A stretch of 64,000 nucleotides of DNA from Myxococcales bacterium (GTDB lineage Bacteria > Myxococcota_A > Polyangia > Polyangiales > Polyangiaceae): positions 168,292-232,291 of the forward strand of contig SECP01000005.1 in NCBI GenBank assembly GCA_004193285.1, written 5' to 3'. The notes below the pieces were generated by a model. The model saw only the letters and a program-made list of their open reading frames with translations. It did no database searches and was not told where the DNA came from. Within the stretch, counting starts at the first letter, position 1; each line of letters begins with the position of its first letter. The translations under genes and the position numbers were made by a program. Below, piece by piece: positions 23,961 to 32,742 of this stretch.

Positions 23961-26117
23961 TTAGAGAGGCGCCGTGAAAACGTCCAGCTTCCACGCACCG
24001 CTGTCGCCATCGTAGCCATCGACCTGAACGAAGTAGTCCCCCGCTTGCAATTCCAGGTCCAAGAAGCTCCGCGTCGACCAGTAGCCCGGCGCGCAGGCGC
24101 GCGGCAGCTCGGCACCCGGGCAAAGCGCGCCTTTTCGCACGGAAAGCAGCGTTTGGTACGCGCTGCCGCGCATGTCCAAAATGACTCGGCGTGGCGCACT
24201 GAGACTGAGCTGCAGCAGCTGGTCGGGCGCGCCGCCCTCGCTTTGTCCGCCCACATCGCACCCGGCAACGAAGTCCGGGAAAGCGTTGCTGGTATTACCG
24301 CTGAAGCGGCCCCCCACTTCCGGGATCGTCACCGGCGCATCACAATTTTCTGCGAACGGCACGAGTACCGGCGAGGCCGCCGGGCGCTCCAGGTAGCTCA
24401 CGCCCACGGGGTTGCCACGGGCAGATTCCACCACGACGCGGTGCGCGCCTCGGGGCACGCCATAGCGCACCACGCGCGCCGTACCCACTCCGGTGCTGCA
24501 GCCCTGGTTGCCCTCGCAGTTGGGGGTAGCGAAGGAGACTTTACCTGTATCGCCATCCGAAAAGCGCCCGACGAGGAGCACGTCCCGGGTGCCGCTCAGG
24601 GCAAGCTCGAAGGTAGCGTCGGGCGCGCCCGGCAAACAACCGGGGTCCACCGCGTCCTCGTGCTGGGACAAGTCCACCAGCTGCTCGACGCCGGCAACGA
24701 GGGGTTGCGCGTCCTCGCAGCCTTCGCCCGGTGGAGCGTCGGAAACCGGCCCGACCTGCAGGCGAACGAGGACGTCGTCCGGCCCGGTTGCGGCAACGAG
24801 CACGCGGTAGTTGCCGGCCTCGAGTTGACGCTCGAACAAACGCCCGGGTTGGCTCTTGCGACACGTGAGCTCGGACGTGCACGAGTCGTCCCGAAGGGAC
24901 AGCACCGGCAACCCGAGATCATACTGCGACTCGGCGACGATGGTGACGTCGCTCGGTTGGTCGAGCGAGAAGCTGAGGAAAGCGTCGCCGCTGCGCGGCT
25001 CCTCCGTGGAGCATTCGGTTTCGGCGTCCGCCACGTAACCAGGGAGCCGAAGCAGCACTGGTTCGCCGGTCGTCGGTAGCGCGACAGCGTCCTCGCAGGT
25101 GTCGCCAGATTGCGATTCGGCGGGCCGAAAGTCCACCCGCAGCTGCGCCGTGGTCTCCGTGTCCGCGGCCAAGTACAGCGGCTGCGCTCCCGCCGGTAGC
25201 CCGCGTAGCAGCAGGCGCGCGGCGCCCCCGCCCGCAGGCGCAACGAACGAGCCAGCGCAAGGCTTCGCGACCTTGCCGCAAGAGTCCCCGTACGAAATCG
25301 CGATGGAGCCCGCGTCGACCTTGCCGGTCACGTCGAGGTCCCACGGGCCGCCTTCCGGCAGCGTTACCGCCACCGCTACGTCGCGAAACGCGCTGTCTTG
25401 GGTCGCGCACTTGCTCGGGTAGTCGAGCGCGGTCGCGGCGAAGTCCAGATCGAAAAAGCCAGGCGCGTCGATGGCGAGCGCGGTCTCGCACGTATCGTGC
25501 TCGGGCGCGCTGCAGTCGGCTTCGTCCGTCTCACCGTCGCAGTCGTCATCGCCGCCGTTTCCGCAGACCTCGCTCGCGGTGCCGTTCACACGCGGGTCGT
25601 CGTCGTTGCAGTCGGCCCCGCCGCAGTTCCGAACCGGGTCGCCATCGCCATCCGCGTCGCGCGGCTCATGGCGGCACGACTGCGTCTCTTCCTCGCACGT
25701 GTCGATAGTGCAGGTGGTGTTGTCACTACACGCGACCACGTCCCCCTCCACGCAGCCGGCCCGAACGTCACAGCGCTCCGCGCCGTCGCAGTAGACGAGG
25801 TCATCGCACCGCGCGTCTTCCGGCGTGAAGCGGCAGCGCCCGAGGTCCTGGTCGCAGCGGTCGGCGGTGCAGGCAACGCCGTCATCGCATTGGCCGTCGT
25901 CCTCGCACGGACCTCCCAAAGTGGGATCCAGCTCGTCCCCGCCGTCCATTACTAGGCTGAAACCGGCGGTGCCGGGCGCGCCGGCCTCACCCCCGGCGCC
26001 GCCGGCTCCCGGCCCGAACGGGCTCTTTACCTTGTCCGACCCGCACGCCAACGGGAGGGCGCCGAGCCCGAGACCGCTCGCCAGAACCAAAGCCAAAGTG
26101 AGGAGTCGGCGTTGCAA
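23961..26117 (-). CDS. Large cysteine-rich lipoprotein with MopE-type motif
   Basis: A 718-residue surface lipoprotein. The signal ends with the lipobox LPLAC (about residue 25), followed by a Gly/Ala linker. Residues about 70-150 are cysteine-rich with repeated C-x2-DGQCDDGVACT and CDGAERCDVRAGC type units. A MopE-like metal-binding motif follows (DADGDGDPVRNCGG, ADCNDDDPRVN, DDDCDGETDEADC). After about 205, several beta-rich modules of about 120 residues each start with phrases like CETALAID, CEDAVALP, CEDAQPLV and CDAPVTIP. This resembles the multi-module surface proteins common in myxobacteria. Function unknown, perhaps metal or polymer binding. Confidence 0.82.
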   Translation of the reverse strand: MQRRLLTLALVLASGLGLGALPLACGSDKVKSPFGPGAGGAGGEAGAPGTAGFSLVMDGGDELDPTLGGPCEDDGQCDDGVACTADRCDQDLGRCRFTPEDARCDDLVYCDGAERCDVRAGCVEGDVVACSDNTTCTIDTCEEETQSCRHEPRDADGDGDPVRNCGGADCNDDDPRVNGTASEVCGNGGDDDCDGETDEADCSAPEHDTCETALAIDAPGFFDLDFAATALDYPSKCATQDSAFRDVAVAVTLPEGGPWDLDVTGKVDAGSIAISYGDSCGKVAKPCAGSFVAPAGGGAARLLLRGLPAGAQPLYLAADTETTAQLRVDFRPAESQSGDTCEDAVALPTTGEPVLLRLPGYVADAETECSTEEPRSGDAFLSFSLDQPSDVTIVAESQYDLGLPVLSLRDDSCTSELTCRKSQPGRLFERQLEAGNYRVLVAATGPDDVLVRLQVGPVSDAPPGEGCEDAQPLVAGVEQLVDLSQHEDAVDPGCLPGAPDATFELALSGTRDVLLVGRFSDGDTGKVSFATPNCEGNQGCSTGVGTARVVRYGVPRGAHRVVVESARGNPVGVSYLERPAASPVLVPFAENCDAPVTIPEVGGRFSGNTSNAFPDFVAGCDVGGQSEGGAPDQLLQLSLSAPRRVILDMRGSAYQTLLSVRKGALCPGAELPRACAPGYWSTRSFLDLELQAGDYFVQVDGYDGDSGAWKLDVFTAPL

Positions 26118-26146
26118 CGTCGCTGTTGTAGCGCGCGCCTGTGGTC

Positions 26147-27574
26147 ATGCAGAGGAAGTTTTGGCATGATCGAAGGATCGTGTCCCAAGAACGCCTGACT
26201 CGACACGAAATCTCATGGCTCTTGGCTCAAGAGGCGCGCGGAGCCGCGCGCGCTCTGCGGGAGGGGGTGAGCCAGCTGCGCAAGGAGCCGGGCCCCAGCT
26301 CGGACACCCGCATCATCACCACCCCGACGGACGGCCCCGCCGTCGAGACCACGCTGGACGCGCTAGACGACGCGATCAGCATGCTCAGCGACCTCAACAC
26401 GGGAGCGCGCGGAGCAACTAAGGCGCGTCGCGGCCGGATCGACCTGGCGGCTCTCTTGATGGACCTGTCCCCCAATACTCGGCTCGCGATAGAGCCCGGC
26501 GCGGGGACGGAAGTGTTCGGCGACGAGCAAGACCTCCGCCGCATGCTCAACATGCTCGTCACGCAGGCCGGCTCCACTCAAGGCGGCGCGGCCGAGGTCA
26601 AGATCCGGCGCCAAGCGGAGTGGGTGAAGATCAGCGTGGAGCTGGGTCCGGAAGCGGGCACGCAGGAGCTCGAGCGTCGCTGGCTCAGCCGCATGGCGAC
26701 TCGTCACGGCGGCTGGGTAGAGCTGGAGGGCGGCACTCAGTCGATCTTCTTGCCCGCAGACGGCGCGAGCGATCAGCGCGAGGTAGTCGAGCTTCGCAAA
26801 GAGCTCGAACAGGCGCAGCAGCTCGGCGAAACGTACGCGCGCGAGCTCGCCGCCGTGCTCACCGCGGGGGACATCCGCACCGAGCCGCCGCCGGCGGTCG
26901 CGCACCGCGGCGGCTCCCAGCGCTTCGAGGTGCTGCAAGGGGCGGCTCAAGCGCTGCAGCGCTCGCTGAAAGCGATGCTGGAGGGCCTGCGCGCGGACGC
27001 GGCCATGGCCGTGAGCGCGCTCGGTGAGTCCTCTCCCCTCGCCCAAAGCTTGCAAAAGCGCGCGGCCACGGCCGCGGAGATGGCTTTCGATCTCGCGCTG
27101 GCCGCGGATTGCCCGTTCGACGAGCCCAAGTCTCGAGTCGCAGTAGCGGACCTAGTGAAGACCGCCGTTTCTGACGCGGAGTCCCGGGCCGCGCGTCACG
27201 GGGTCACGGTGGTGGTCAAAGGGCCGCCGTCCCTCCCTCTTTCGACGCGCCCAAAGACGCTCCTGGCGCTGCTGCGCGCGCTCCTCCATCACGCCATCTC
27301 GGCGACCCCGCGCGACGGCGAGGTCGTGCTCTCGGCCTACGCAATCGACGGAGGCGTGCTCATCTCCGCGCAGGACGGCGGCCCGTCCGTCACGGAAGCG
27401 CACCGGGCGGACGTGCTCCGAAATCGCACGGATCCGAGCGCGTTCGGTCGCCCCTCCGGCGTCGCGCTGCTCATCGCCGAGGCAGCCGCGGAAAGCCTCG
27501 GCGGCGCGCTGGAGCTGCGGGACGGTCCGGACGGCGAAGCCGAGGTGTGGACCCTCCTGACTGCCCACGGCTGA
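26147..27574 (+). CDS. Histidine-kinase-like protein with two degenerate ATPase modules
   Basis: About 475 residues from ATG 26147 (GTG 26141 or 26180 are alternatives). Two stretches resemble the HATPase domain of histidine kinases. The first spans about 95-205 (LAALLMDLSPNTRLAIEP, then EQDLRRMLNMLVTQAGST). The second is about 325-470 (VAVADLVKTAVSDAESRAARH, then LLRALLHHAISATPRDGEVVL, then QDGGPSV, then GVALLIAEAAAESLGGALEL). The expected N-box Asn is His in LLHHAISATP, and the G2 loop GLGL is GVAL. No phospho-accepting His helix is evident. A coiled-coil linker (about 208-240) joins them. The gene just upstream of a lone receiver suggests a signalling pair. Confidence 0.72.
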   Translation: MQRKFWHDRRIVSQERLTRHEISWLLAQEARGAARALREGVSQLRKEPGPSSDTRIITTPTDGPAVETTLDALDDAISMLSDLNTGARGATKARRGRIDLAALLMDLSPNTRLAIEPGAGTEVFGDEQDLRRMLNMLVTQAGSTQGGAAEVKIRRQAEWVKISVELGPEAGTQELERRWLSRMATRHGGWVELEGGTQSIFLPADGASDQREVVELRKELEQAQQLGETYARELAAVLTAGDIRTEPPPAVAHRGGSQRFEVLQGAAQALQRSLKAMLEGLRADAAMAVSALGESSPLAQSLQKRAATAAEMAFDLALAADCPFDEPKSRVAVADLVKTAVSDAESRAARHGVTVVVKGPPSLPLSTRPKTLLALLRALLHHAISATPRDGEVVLSAYAIDGGVLISAQDGGPSVTEAHRADVLRNRTDPSAFGRPSGVALLIAEAAAESLGGALELRDGPDGEAEVWTLLTAHG

Positions 27575-27596
27575 CGCCTAAAAAGCGCGGAAAGCC

Positions 27597-27619
27597 CGCA
27601 GTTTGCTGGGCAAACCGCG
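27597..27619. other. Stem-loop between the kinase-like gene and the receiver gene
   Basis: CGCAGTTTGC and GCAAACCGCG can form a 10-pair stem with one G-U pair and a 3-base loop. There is no following T run, so it is not a clear intrinsic terminator. It may slow transcription or protect the 3' end. Confidence 0.4.
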
Positions 27620-27685
27620 GGGGCTCGGAGCGAGCCTTAAACGCTAGTTACTTTTGCGCGGCGCTCTAGTATCAAAGAGGCACTG

Positions 27686-28066
27686 ATGAGGATTCTCGTC
27701 GTCGAAGACCAGGACTCTATCCGGCGCATGATCGAGGCGTTGGTTCAGGCGCGCGGCTATCAGGTCACGGCGGTGAGCTCGGGCGCCAAAGCCATCGACG
27801 TCGCGCTCACGGACGCGCCAGACATGGTGCTGCTGGATCTCAATCTACCCGGCCAGTACGACGGGTTCGACGTGTGCCAGCGGCTGCGCAACGACTCCAC
27901 CACCCGCTCGGTACCCGTTGTCATCATCAGCGCCATGGACGACGACGAGTCGCGCGCTCGCGCCACCGCGGCGGGCGCAACCGCCTACTACACGAAGCCG
28001 TTCAGCCCCATCGCGCTCCTCAAAGAGATCGATAGGCTCAAGTCTTTGATCACGACGCGCGCCTGA
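27686..28066 (+). CDS. Single-domain response regulator (receiver)
   Basis: A 126-residue receiver domain with no output domain. The acidic pair is in VVEDQDS, the phospho-accepting residue is Asp51 (MVLLDLNLPG), the switch Ser is in VVIISAMDD, and the lysine is in YYTKPFSP. It is 112 bases downstream of the degenerate kinase-like gene and has a ribosome binding site (AAAGAGG) before ATG 27686. Without an output domain it probably acts by protein contact or as a phosphate relay. Confidence 0.9.
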   Translation: MRILVVEDQDSIRRMIEALVQARGYQVTAVSSGAKAIDVALTDAPDMVLLDLNLPGQYDGFDVCQRLRNDSTTRSVPVVIISAMDDDESRARATAAGATAYYTKPFSPIALLKEIDRLKSLITTRA

Positions 28067-28082
28067 GCGCGCAAGCAGCGCC

Positions 28083-28466
28083 TCAGAGCAGCTCGAGCAG
28101 CTTTCGCGCGTTTTCGTCCGCGTCGCGCATCAAGTCGCGCGCTTCCAGCGGGGGTATCTCCAGCGCGACGACCAGCTCCTCGAGCAAGGACTTCTCTTTT
28201 TCGTCCTGCTTGCCGTCCACGTAGCTGAGGAGCACCGCGTGCTGCAGCAACTGGCGACGGGCGGCAAAGCCGAGCTCGCCGACGGGAACGTCCGCCAAGC
28301 TACGCGGCGACTGCGCGAACTTTCGGAGCTCGTGCGCTTCGCTGGGCAAGGCGTGGAACGCCTCGAGGAGCGCGTCCAGCACCTCCGTCTCCTCACGGCT
28401 GACGTGGCCGTCCGCCCACGCGACGCTGACCAAGCCCTTCACGACCGCGAGATTCTGAGCGTGCAT
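28083..28466 (-). CDS. TerB/DjlA-N-like helical protein
   Basis: A 127-residue all-helical protein with the TerB-type pattern: NLAVVKGLVSVAWADGHVSREE near the N-terminus (read in two pieces) and LLSYVDGKQDEKEKSLLEEL in the second half. Both carry the conserved acidic Asp-Gly loop thought to bind metal. TerB proteins are linked to tellurite and stress responses in other bacteria, but the real role of lone copies is unknown. It converges on the receiver gene. Confidence 0.78.
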   Translation of the reverse strand: MHAQNLAVVKGLVSVAWADGHVSREETEVLDALLEAFHALPSEAHELRKFAQSPRSLADVPVGELGFAARRQLLQHAVLLSYVDGKQDEKEKSLLEELVVALEIPPLEARDLMRDADENARKLLELL

Positions 28467-28517
28467 GGCGCCATCCTTTCACATCGCGCCTGGCCGCAAA
28501 AGCTCGGCGTTTCTCCG

Positions 28518-30047
28518 TCAGCGAGCGCGCAGCGGGTGCGGCGCGGGCGTGAGCTCCAAGCCGGCCATTTCTTTGAGCGCCGAACGTAGCTCCTGCTCCT
28601 CGGCCGCTCCTGACACGTAAAACGAGTCGAGCAGCTCCGACACTTCGCTGGTGCGCAGCGGCAGTACGGCGGGCGCGTAGGGGGACGGCTCGAGCACCGG
28701 CTCTGCCATCAGCAGGGCGGGCGGCAAGGGGCTCGGCAGGCTCACCACGACCGGCCCTGGGTTCCAGGTCAGTGCGTCGTGGAGCTCGGGGTCGACCCGC
28801 TCCGAAACGAAGAGGGAGGGAGCGCTCACCACTCCCTCGAGCGAGCTCGCGGTGAGCCAGGTGTCTTCCACCTGCTGAGGCTCTGGCGTGCTCGGCTCCA
28901 TTGCGACGATTGGCTCGACCAAGATCATCTCCTGCAGAGCGACCAGGGGGTCCCAGAATTCGATCGGCTCGGCCGCTACCCGCGGAGCCTCCACGACCAG
29001 CGCGGGCTCGGGTTCCTCGCGGAGCTCGGTCACGACCTCGCGCAAACGTGTCGGCGCTTCGTCGCTGTCCAAGCCGGTGTGCAGCTCGACCATCGCGGTC
29101 AGCACGTCGGGCAGACGCGACGGCTCCGGGTCACTCCAAGGCTCGCGCTCGGGCTCCGGCTCCGGCATCGCGACGGTAGCCGTCTTGCTCGGCAGCGCTG
29201 GCGTGACGTCTTCTTCGAGCGAGAGCTCGACCGCGATCTCCAGCTCTTCCTCGACTTCAGGAACGCGCTCGGTGAGGTCTTGCTCCTCGCCCGCCAGCGT
29301 CTGCGCGGTGACGAGCGTACCCAGACGCGGCGTGGAGCTTCCGCGCTCGCGCGCGCGAACGACGACCGGCTCCGGCTTCGTCAGCGCCGGCTCTCCTACC
29401 GCTAGCTGCGGCTCTGGGGTCAGCGTGAGCTCCACCACGGGCGCGGGGGGCCGAACACGGGGCACGGGAGGAGCCTCGGTCACCGGCGGGGGCGCGGATC
29501 GAACGATGGGCAGCCGCGCCGGCGATGGCTCTGGCGCTTCTGCCGCAGCGACCGGAACCTCTCGCGCCTCGAGCGCGGAAACGACGGGCATGGCTGGCTC
29601 CGCGTGCAGCAAGCTCTCGAGCTTGCCCGCGTCTCGCGCCCGCTCCGTTTCGCGGTGCAGGCGCGACAGCGCGCGCTTTGCCGCCGAGCGGTTGACGGGA
29701 ATGAGCGCCACCTCGAGCTCGCGCACCAGGGAGGTCAGGCCCGTCTCCTCGGTGCGCTCGGCCGCTCGGCGCAGCCCGGGACCCACCGAGCTCGAAACCT
29801 CCAGCGCCCGGGCCAGCAAGCGCCGCACGTTCGCCTCCGCGCCGTCCGTCGTGCCGATCGCGCCGCGATTCGGGCGCAGCCGCACGACGCCGTCGCTCGA
29901 GAGCTCGACCTCTTCCGCGGCAACGACCCGCGGCGCAGAGACGACGTGGTCCGCGATCCCTAGCAGCAGGTAGCCGGCGCTTTCTGCGGCCAGCGGCGCC
30001 GCGTGGGCCCGCGCGGCCGCGAAAATCTCGACGAGCGATACGGTCAT
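28518..30047 (-). CDS. Proline/glutamate-rich protein, function unknown
   Basis: From ATG 30047 the protein has 509 residues. Residues 1-150 look ordered and mainly helical ([20 protein letters not shown], then [20 protein letters not shown], then [15 protein letters not shown], then [20 protein letters not shown]). Residues about 160-440 are Pro/Glu/Val-rich and probably disordered, and a short helical end follows ([16 protein letters not shown]). No membrane segment is seen. The ATG overlaps the hisF stop (ATGA), which fixes the start. I cannot name a family. It may be a scaffold that links partners through its ends; that is only a guess. Confidence 0.72.
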   Translation of the reverse strand: MTVSLVEIFAAARAHAAPLAAESAGYLLLGIADHVVSAPRVVAAEEVELSSDGVVRLRPNRGAIGTTDGAEANVRRLLARALEVSSSVGPGLRRAAERTEETGLTSLVRELEVALIPVNRSAAKRALSRLHRETERARDAGKLESLLHAEPAMPVVSALEAREVPVAAAEAPEPSPARLPIVRSAPPPVTEAPPVPRVRPPAPVVELTLTPEPQLAVGEPALTKPEPVVVRARERGSSTPRLGTLVTAQTLAGEEQDLTERVPEVEEELEIAVELSLEEDVTPALPSKTATVAMPEPEPEREPWSDPEPSRLPDVLTAMVELHTGLDSDEAPTRLREVVTELREEPEPALVVEAPRVAAEPIEFWDPLVALQEMILVEPIVAMEPSTPEPQQVEDTWLTASSLEGVVSAPSLFVSERVDPELHDALTWNPGPVVVSLPSPLPPALLMAEPVLEPSPYAPAVLPLRTSEVSELLDSFYVSGAAEEQELRSALKEMAGLELTPAPHPLRAR

Positions 30048-30811
30048 GCAGCCCCTCCACGCACGTGCACGCCGTGCTGCCTGAGATAAAGTTTCGCTTC
30101 CCCGACGGTGTGCTGGCCGTCGTGAAAAATAGAGGCGGCGAGCGCGGCGTCCGCGCCACCTTCGCACAAGCCTTCGCGGAGGTGCTCGAGCTCACCCACG
30201 CCGCCAGATGCGATGACGGGGATCGGTACCGCCGCCGCGACGGCCTTGAGGAGAGGGAGATCGTAGCCGATGCGCGTGCCATCGCGATCCATGCTCGTGA
30301 GCAAGATCTCTCCCGCGCCGAGCTCCGCCCCGCGGCGCGCCCATTCGACCGCGTCGATGCCCGTGCCGCGGCGGCCCCCGTGCGTGTACACCTCGAAGCC
30401 GCCTCGAGCGTTCTGCTTCGCGTCGATCGCGAGCACCAGCACCTGGCGCCCCCACGCTTCCGCCACTTCGGCGATCAGCTCGGGCCGCGCGACCGCAGCG
30501 CTATTGACGCTGACTTTGTCGGCGCCCGCATCCAACAGCCGACGAACGTCTGACGGCTCGCGCACCCCGCCGCCCACCGTGAGCGGCGCGAATACCACGG
30601 AGGCCGTGCGCTCGATGATGTCCAAGATCGCGGGCCGGCCTTCATGCGATGCGGTGATGTCCAAGAAGGTGATCTCGTCGGCGCCCTCTTCGTCGTAGCG
30701 GCGGGCGCACTCCACGGGGTCCCCGGCGTCGCGGATATCGACGAACTTCACGCCTTTGACCACGCGGCCATTGCGGACGTCCAAGCAGGGGATGATGCGT
30801 TTTGCGAGCAT
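30044..30811 (-). CDS. hisF: Imidazole glycerol phosphate synthase cyclase subunit HisF
   Basis: A 255-residue (beta/alpha)8 barrel starting [20 protein letters not shown]. Conserved parts are the catalytic Asp in [17 protein letters not shown], the phosphate loop [12 protein letters not shown], the second catalytic Asp in [14 protein letters not shown], and [11 protein letters not shown]. HisF uses ammonia from HisH to close the imidazole ring in histidine synthesis and make AICAR. No other his genes are in the window, so the pathway is split. It is translationally coupled to the following unknown gene. ATG 30811 gives the standard N-terminus. Confidence 0.96.
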   Translation of the reverse strand: MLAKRIIPCLDVRNGRVVKGVKFVDIRDAGDPVECARRYDEEGADEITFLDITASHEGRPAILDIIERTASVVFAPLTVGGGVREPSDVRRLLDAGADKVSVNSAAVARPELIAEVAEAWGRQVLVLAIDAKQNARGGFEVYTHGGRRGTGIDAVEWARRGAELGAGEILLTSMDRDGTRIGYDLPLLKAVAAAVPIPVIASGGVGELEHLREGLCEGGADAALAASIFHDGQHTVGEAKLYLRQHGVHVRGGAA

Positions 30812-30948
30812 TCTGGTGCGGGTAATACCCCCATAAGTCAAAACGGCGAATCCGGACAAACCCCTGGCGATTCGGAGCGCCGGTCGCCAGGCCCGCGGGG
30901 GCTACAGACCACCCGCGCCGCAGTCAGAAAAGCTATAGTCCCCGCGCG

Positions 30949-32742
30949 ATGAAGCAGTGCGGCCAGTGCGGGACGCAGAATTTGGACCAGCAAACGGCCT
31001 GCAGCGCGTGCGGCACCCCCCTTCCCGCGGCCGTGCCCTCCGCCCTGGGGGGCACGTTGGTCATTCAGCCGCCGGAGCCTCCACAACCTCCGCCGCCCGC
31101 TGCGGCGCCGCAGCCGCGAGGCAACCTCAAAGGGACGATGATCGGCCTGGCACCTCCGATCTTCCCCGCTTCCGCATCTCCCTCCGCGGCCGCGGAGCCG
31201 CGCGCGGTCCCGGCTCGACCGCTCGGGGCGACCATGATTGGCATGGCGCCGCCGAATCTGACCTCCCCTTTGCCGTCTGGACCGGAGGCCCCGTATCCGT
31301 CGCCGCCCCCCGCTCCGCCAGCGGGTGAACCGCACGCCAGCGCGCCGCGCATCGCTTCGGCGCAGAAGACGGTCCTCGGTGTCGCCCGGCCCGGCATCGC
31401 TCCCCTCAACCCGGGGCAGCCCAAGTCGAACCCTCCGCCGCCAACGGCTGCCGCCCTCGCTCCGCTCGCGCTTCCGGGCCCCGCGGCGGTGCCCCTCATC
31501 GTGCCGCCGAGCAGTCGAGGTCCGAGCTCACCGCGCCGGCCGCCACCGGCCCGCATCACGCTCGGCGCGACGCTCGCCATCGTCGGCGCCGCCATGCTGC
31601 TCGCGATGGCCGTGCTCGCCTACTTCATGCTCCGCGGCCACGGCAGCGTCACCGCGCGCGCGGTGCTGGACGCCAAGGGCAAAGAGGTGCTGGAGCTGTC
31701 GTGCAGCGAGTGTCCGGACGGCACCAAGGTTTGGATCGACATGGCGCCGGTCGCGTTTCGTAGCGGCAAGGCGACGCTCGGCTTGCAGCAGCAGCTCAAG
31801 GTCGGGGAAAATCCGATCGTCCTCGTGCTGGAGCGTCCCGGACGAAGCCGCGAGGAGATCGCGCTGGCGCTGCCCATCGAGTACCGCGTCCGGGGCAGCA
31901 CCGAGGGGCTTGCTCAAGAAGAGCCGCGAGTCTCCGTGCTCGCCACCGTGCTGGCCGGCACCAAGCTGGAGGTAGACGGCAAGCCGGTCACGCCGAACGC
32001 AGACGCGATCGCTCCTGTCCGCTTCGACTACGACGTGACCGCGGAGGTGAGCGGCCCCGAAGCGACCGTGAAGACCCTCGAGCGCTCGGTGCCTTACAAG
32101 GCCACCTCGGCGAGCGGTGCGGTGCAACAAGGTCAAGTGGAGGTGCGCATCGGCATCACGCCGCTCATCGTAGACGCGCCTGGCGCGAGCATCGTGGTCG
32201 GCGGCAAAGAGCTGGTGATTGCCGGTCGTACGGCGCCGGGGGCCGCCCTCAAGATCGGCGGCCAAGCCGTCACCCTCGATGCAGAAGGCCGCTTCGTCAG
32301 CAAGCAGCCGCTCGTCGTGGGAGACAACGCTTTCAACGTGCGCGCCACCCTGCAAGACCACGCTCCGCGCTTGATCCGCGTCGTGGCGCGGCGCAGCGAC
32401 AACCTCGATCGCGACGCCGCGCTCGCGCGATCGATGGCGCAAGCCTCCTACGCGGACGTGGTCAACGCACCCGAAGCCTCCGTTGGTCGCACCCTGTGGC
32501 TGCAAGGCCCCCTCTTCGACGCTCGGCACGACGGCTACTCGAGCGTGCTGCTGCTCGACGTCAAGAACGGCTGCAAGAAAGGGCCTTGCTTGGCGAAGGT
32601 CATCTACGGCGCGGAGACCGCGTGGGAGAAGGGTCGCGCGCTGCAGGCGTCCGGCAAGCTGGTCCGCTTCGTCGACGGTCCGCGCAGTGGGGAGCGCATC
32701 CCGGAGGTGCGCGCGGACCTGGTGGTCGCGGGAGGCAAGTGA
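30949..32742 (+). CDS. Zinc-ribbon membrane protein with repeated T-M-I-G motifs
   Basis: A 597-residue protein. An N-terminal zinc ribbon (CGQCGTQNLDQQTACSACG) is followed by a Pro/Ala-rich region to about residue 200 with related short motifs GTMIGLAPP, ATMIGMAPP and KTVLGVARPG. One membrane helix follows (about 205-227, LGATLAIVGAAMLLAMAVL). The outer half is beta-rich and contains repeated immunoglobulin-like modules (PEATVKTLERSV, APGASIVVGGKEL, GAALKIGGQAV). A TATAGT -10-like element ends about 10 bases before ATG 30949, so the message may be almost leaderless. The stop overlaps the GTG of the kinase gene, so this may be a kinase target or scaffold. Confidence 0.78.
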   Translation: MKQCGQCGTQNLDQQTACSACGTPLPAAVPSALGGTLVIQPPEPPQPPPPAAAPQPRGNLKGTMIGLAPPIFPASASPSAAAEPRAVPARPLGATMIGMAPPNLTSPLPSGPEAPYPSPPPAPPAGEPHASAPRIASAQKTVLGVARPGIAPLNPGQPKSNPPPPTAAALAPLALPGPAAVPLIVPPSSRGPSSPRRPPPARITLGATLAIVGAAMLLAMAVLAYFMLRGHGSVTARAVLDAKGKEVLELSCSECPDGTKVWIDMAPVAFRSGKATLGLQQQLKVGENPIVLVLERPGRSREEIALALPIEYRVRGSTEGLAQEEPRVSVLATVLAGTKLEVDGKPVTPNADAIAPVRFDYDVTAEVSGPEATVKTLERSVPYKATSASGAVQQGQVEVRIGITPLIVDAPGASIVVGGKELVIAGRTAPGAALKIGGQAVTLDAEGRFVSKQPLVVGDNAFNVRATLQDHAPRLIRVVARRSDNLDRDAALARSMAQASYADVVNAPEASVGRTLWLQGPLFDARHDGYSSVLLLDVKNGCKKGPCLAKVIYGAETAWEKGRALQASGKLVRFVDGPRSGERIPEVRADLVVAGGK

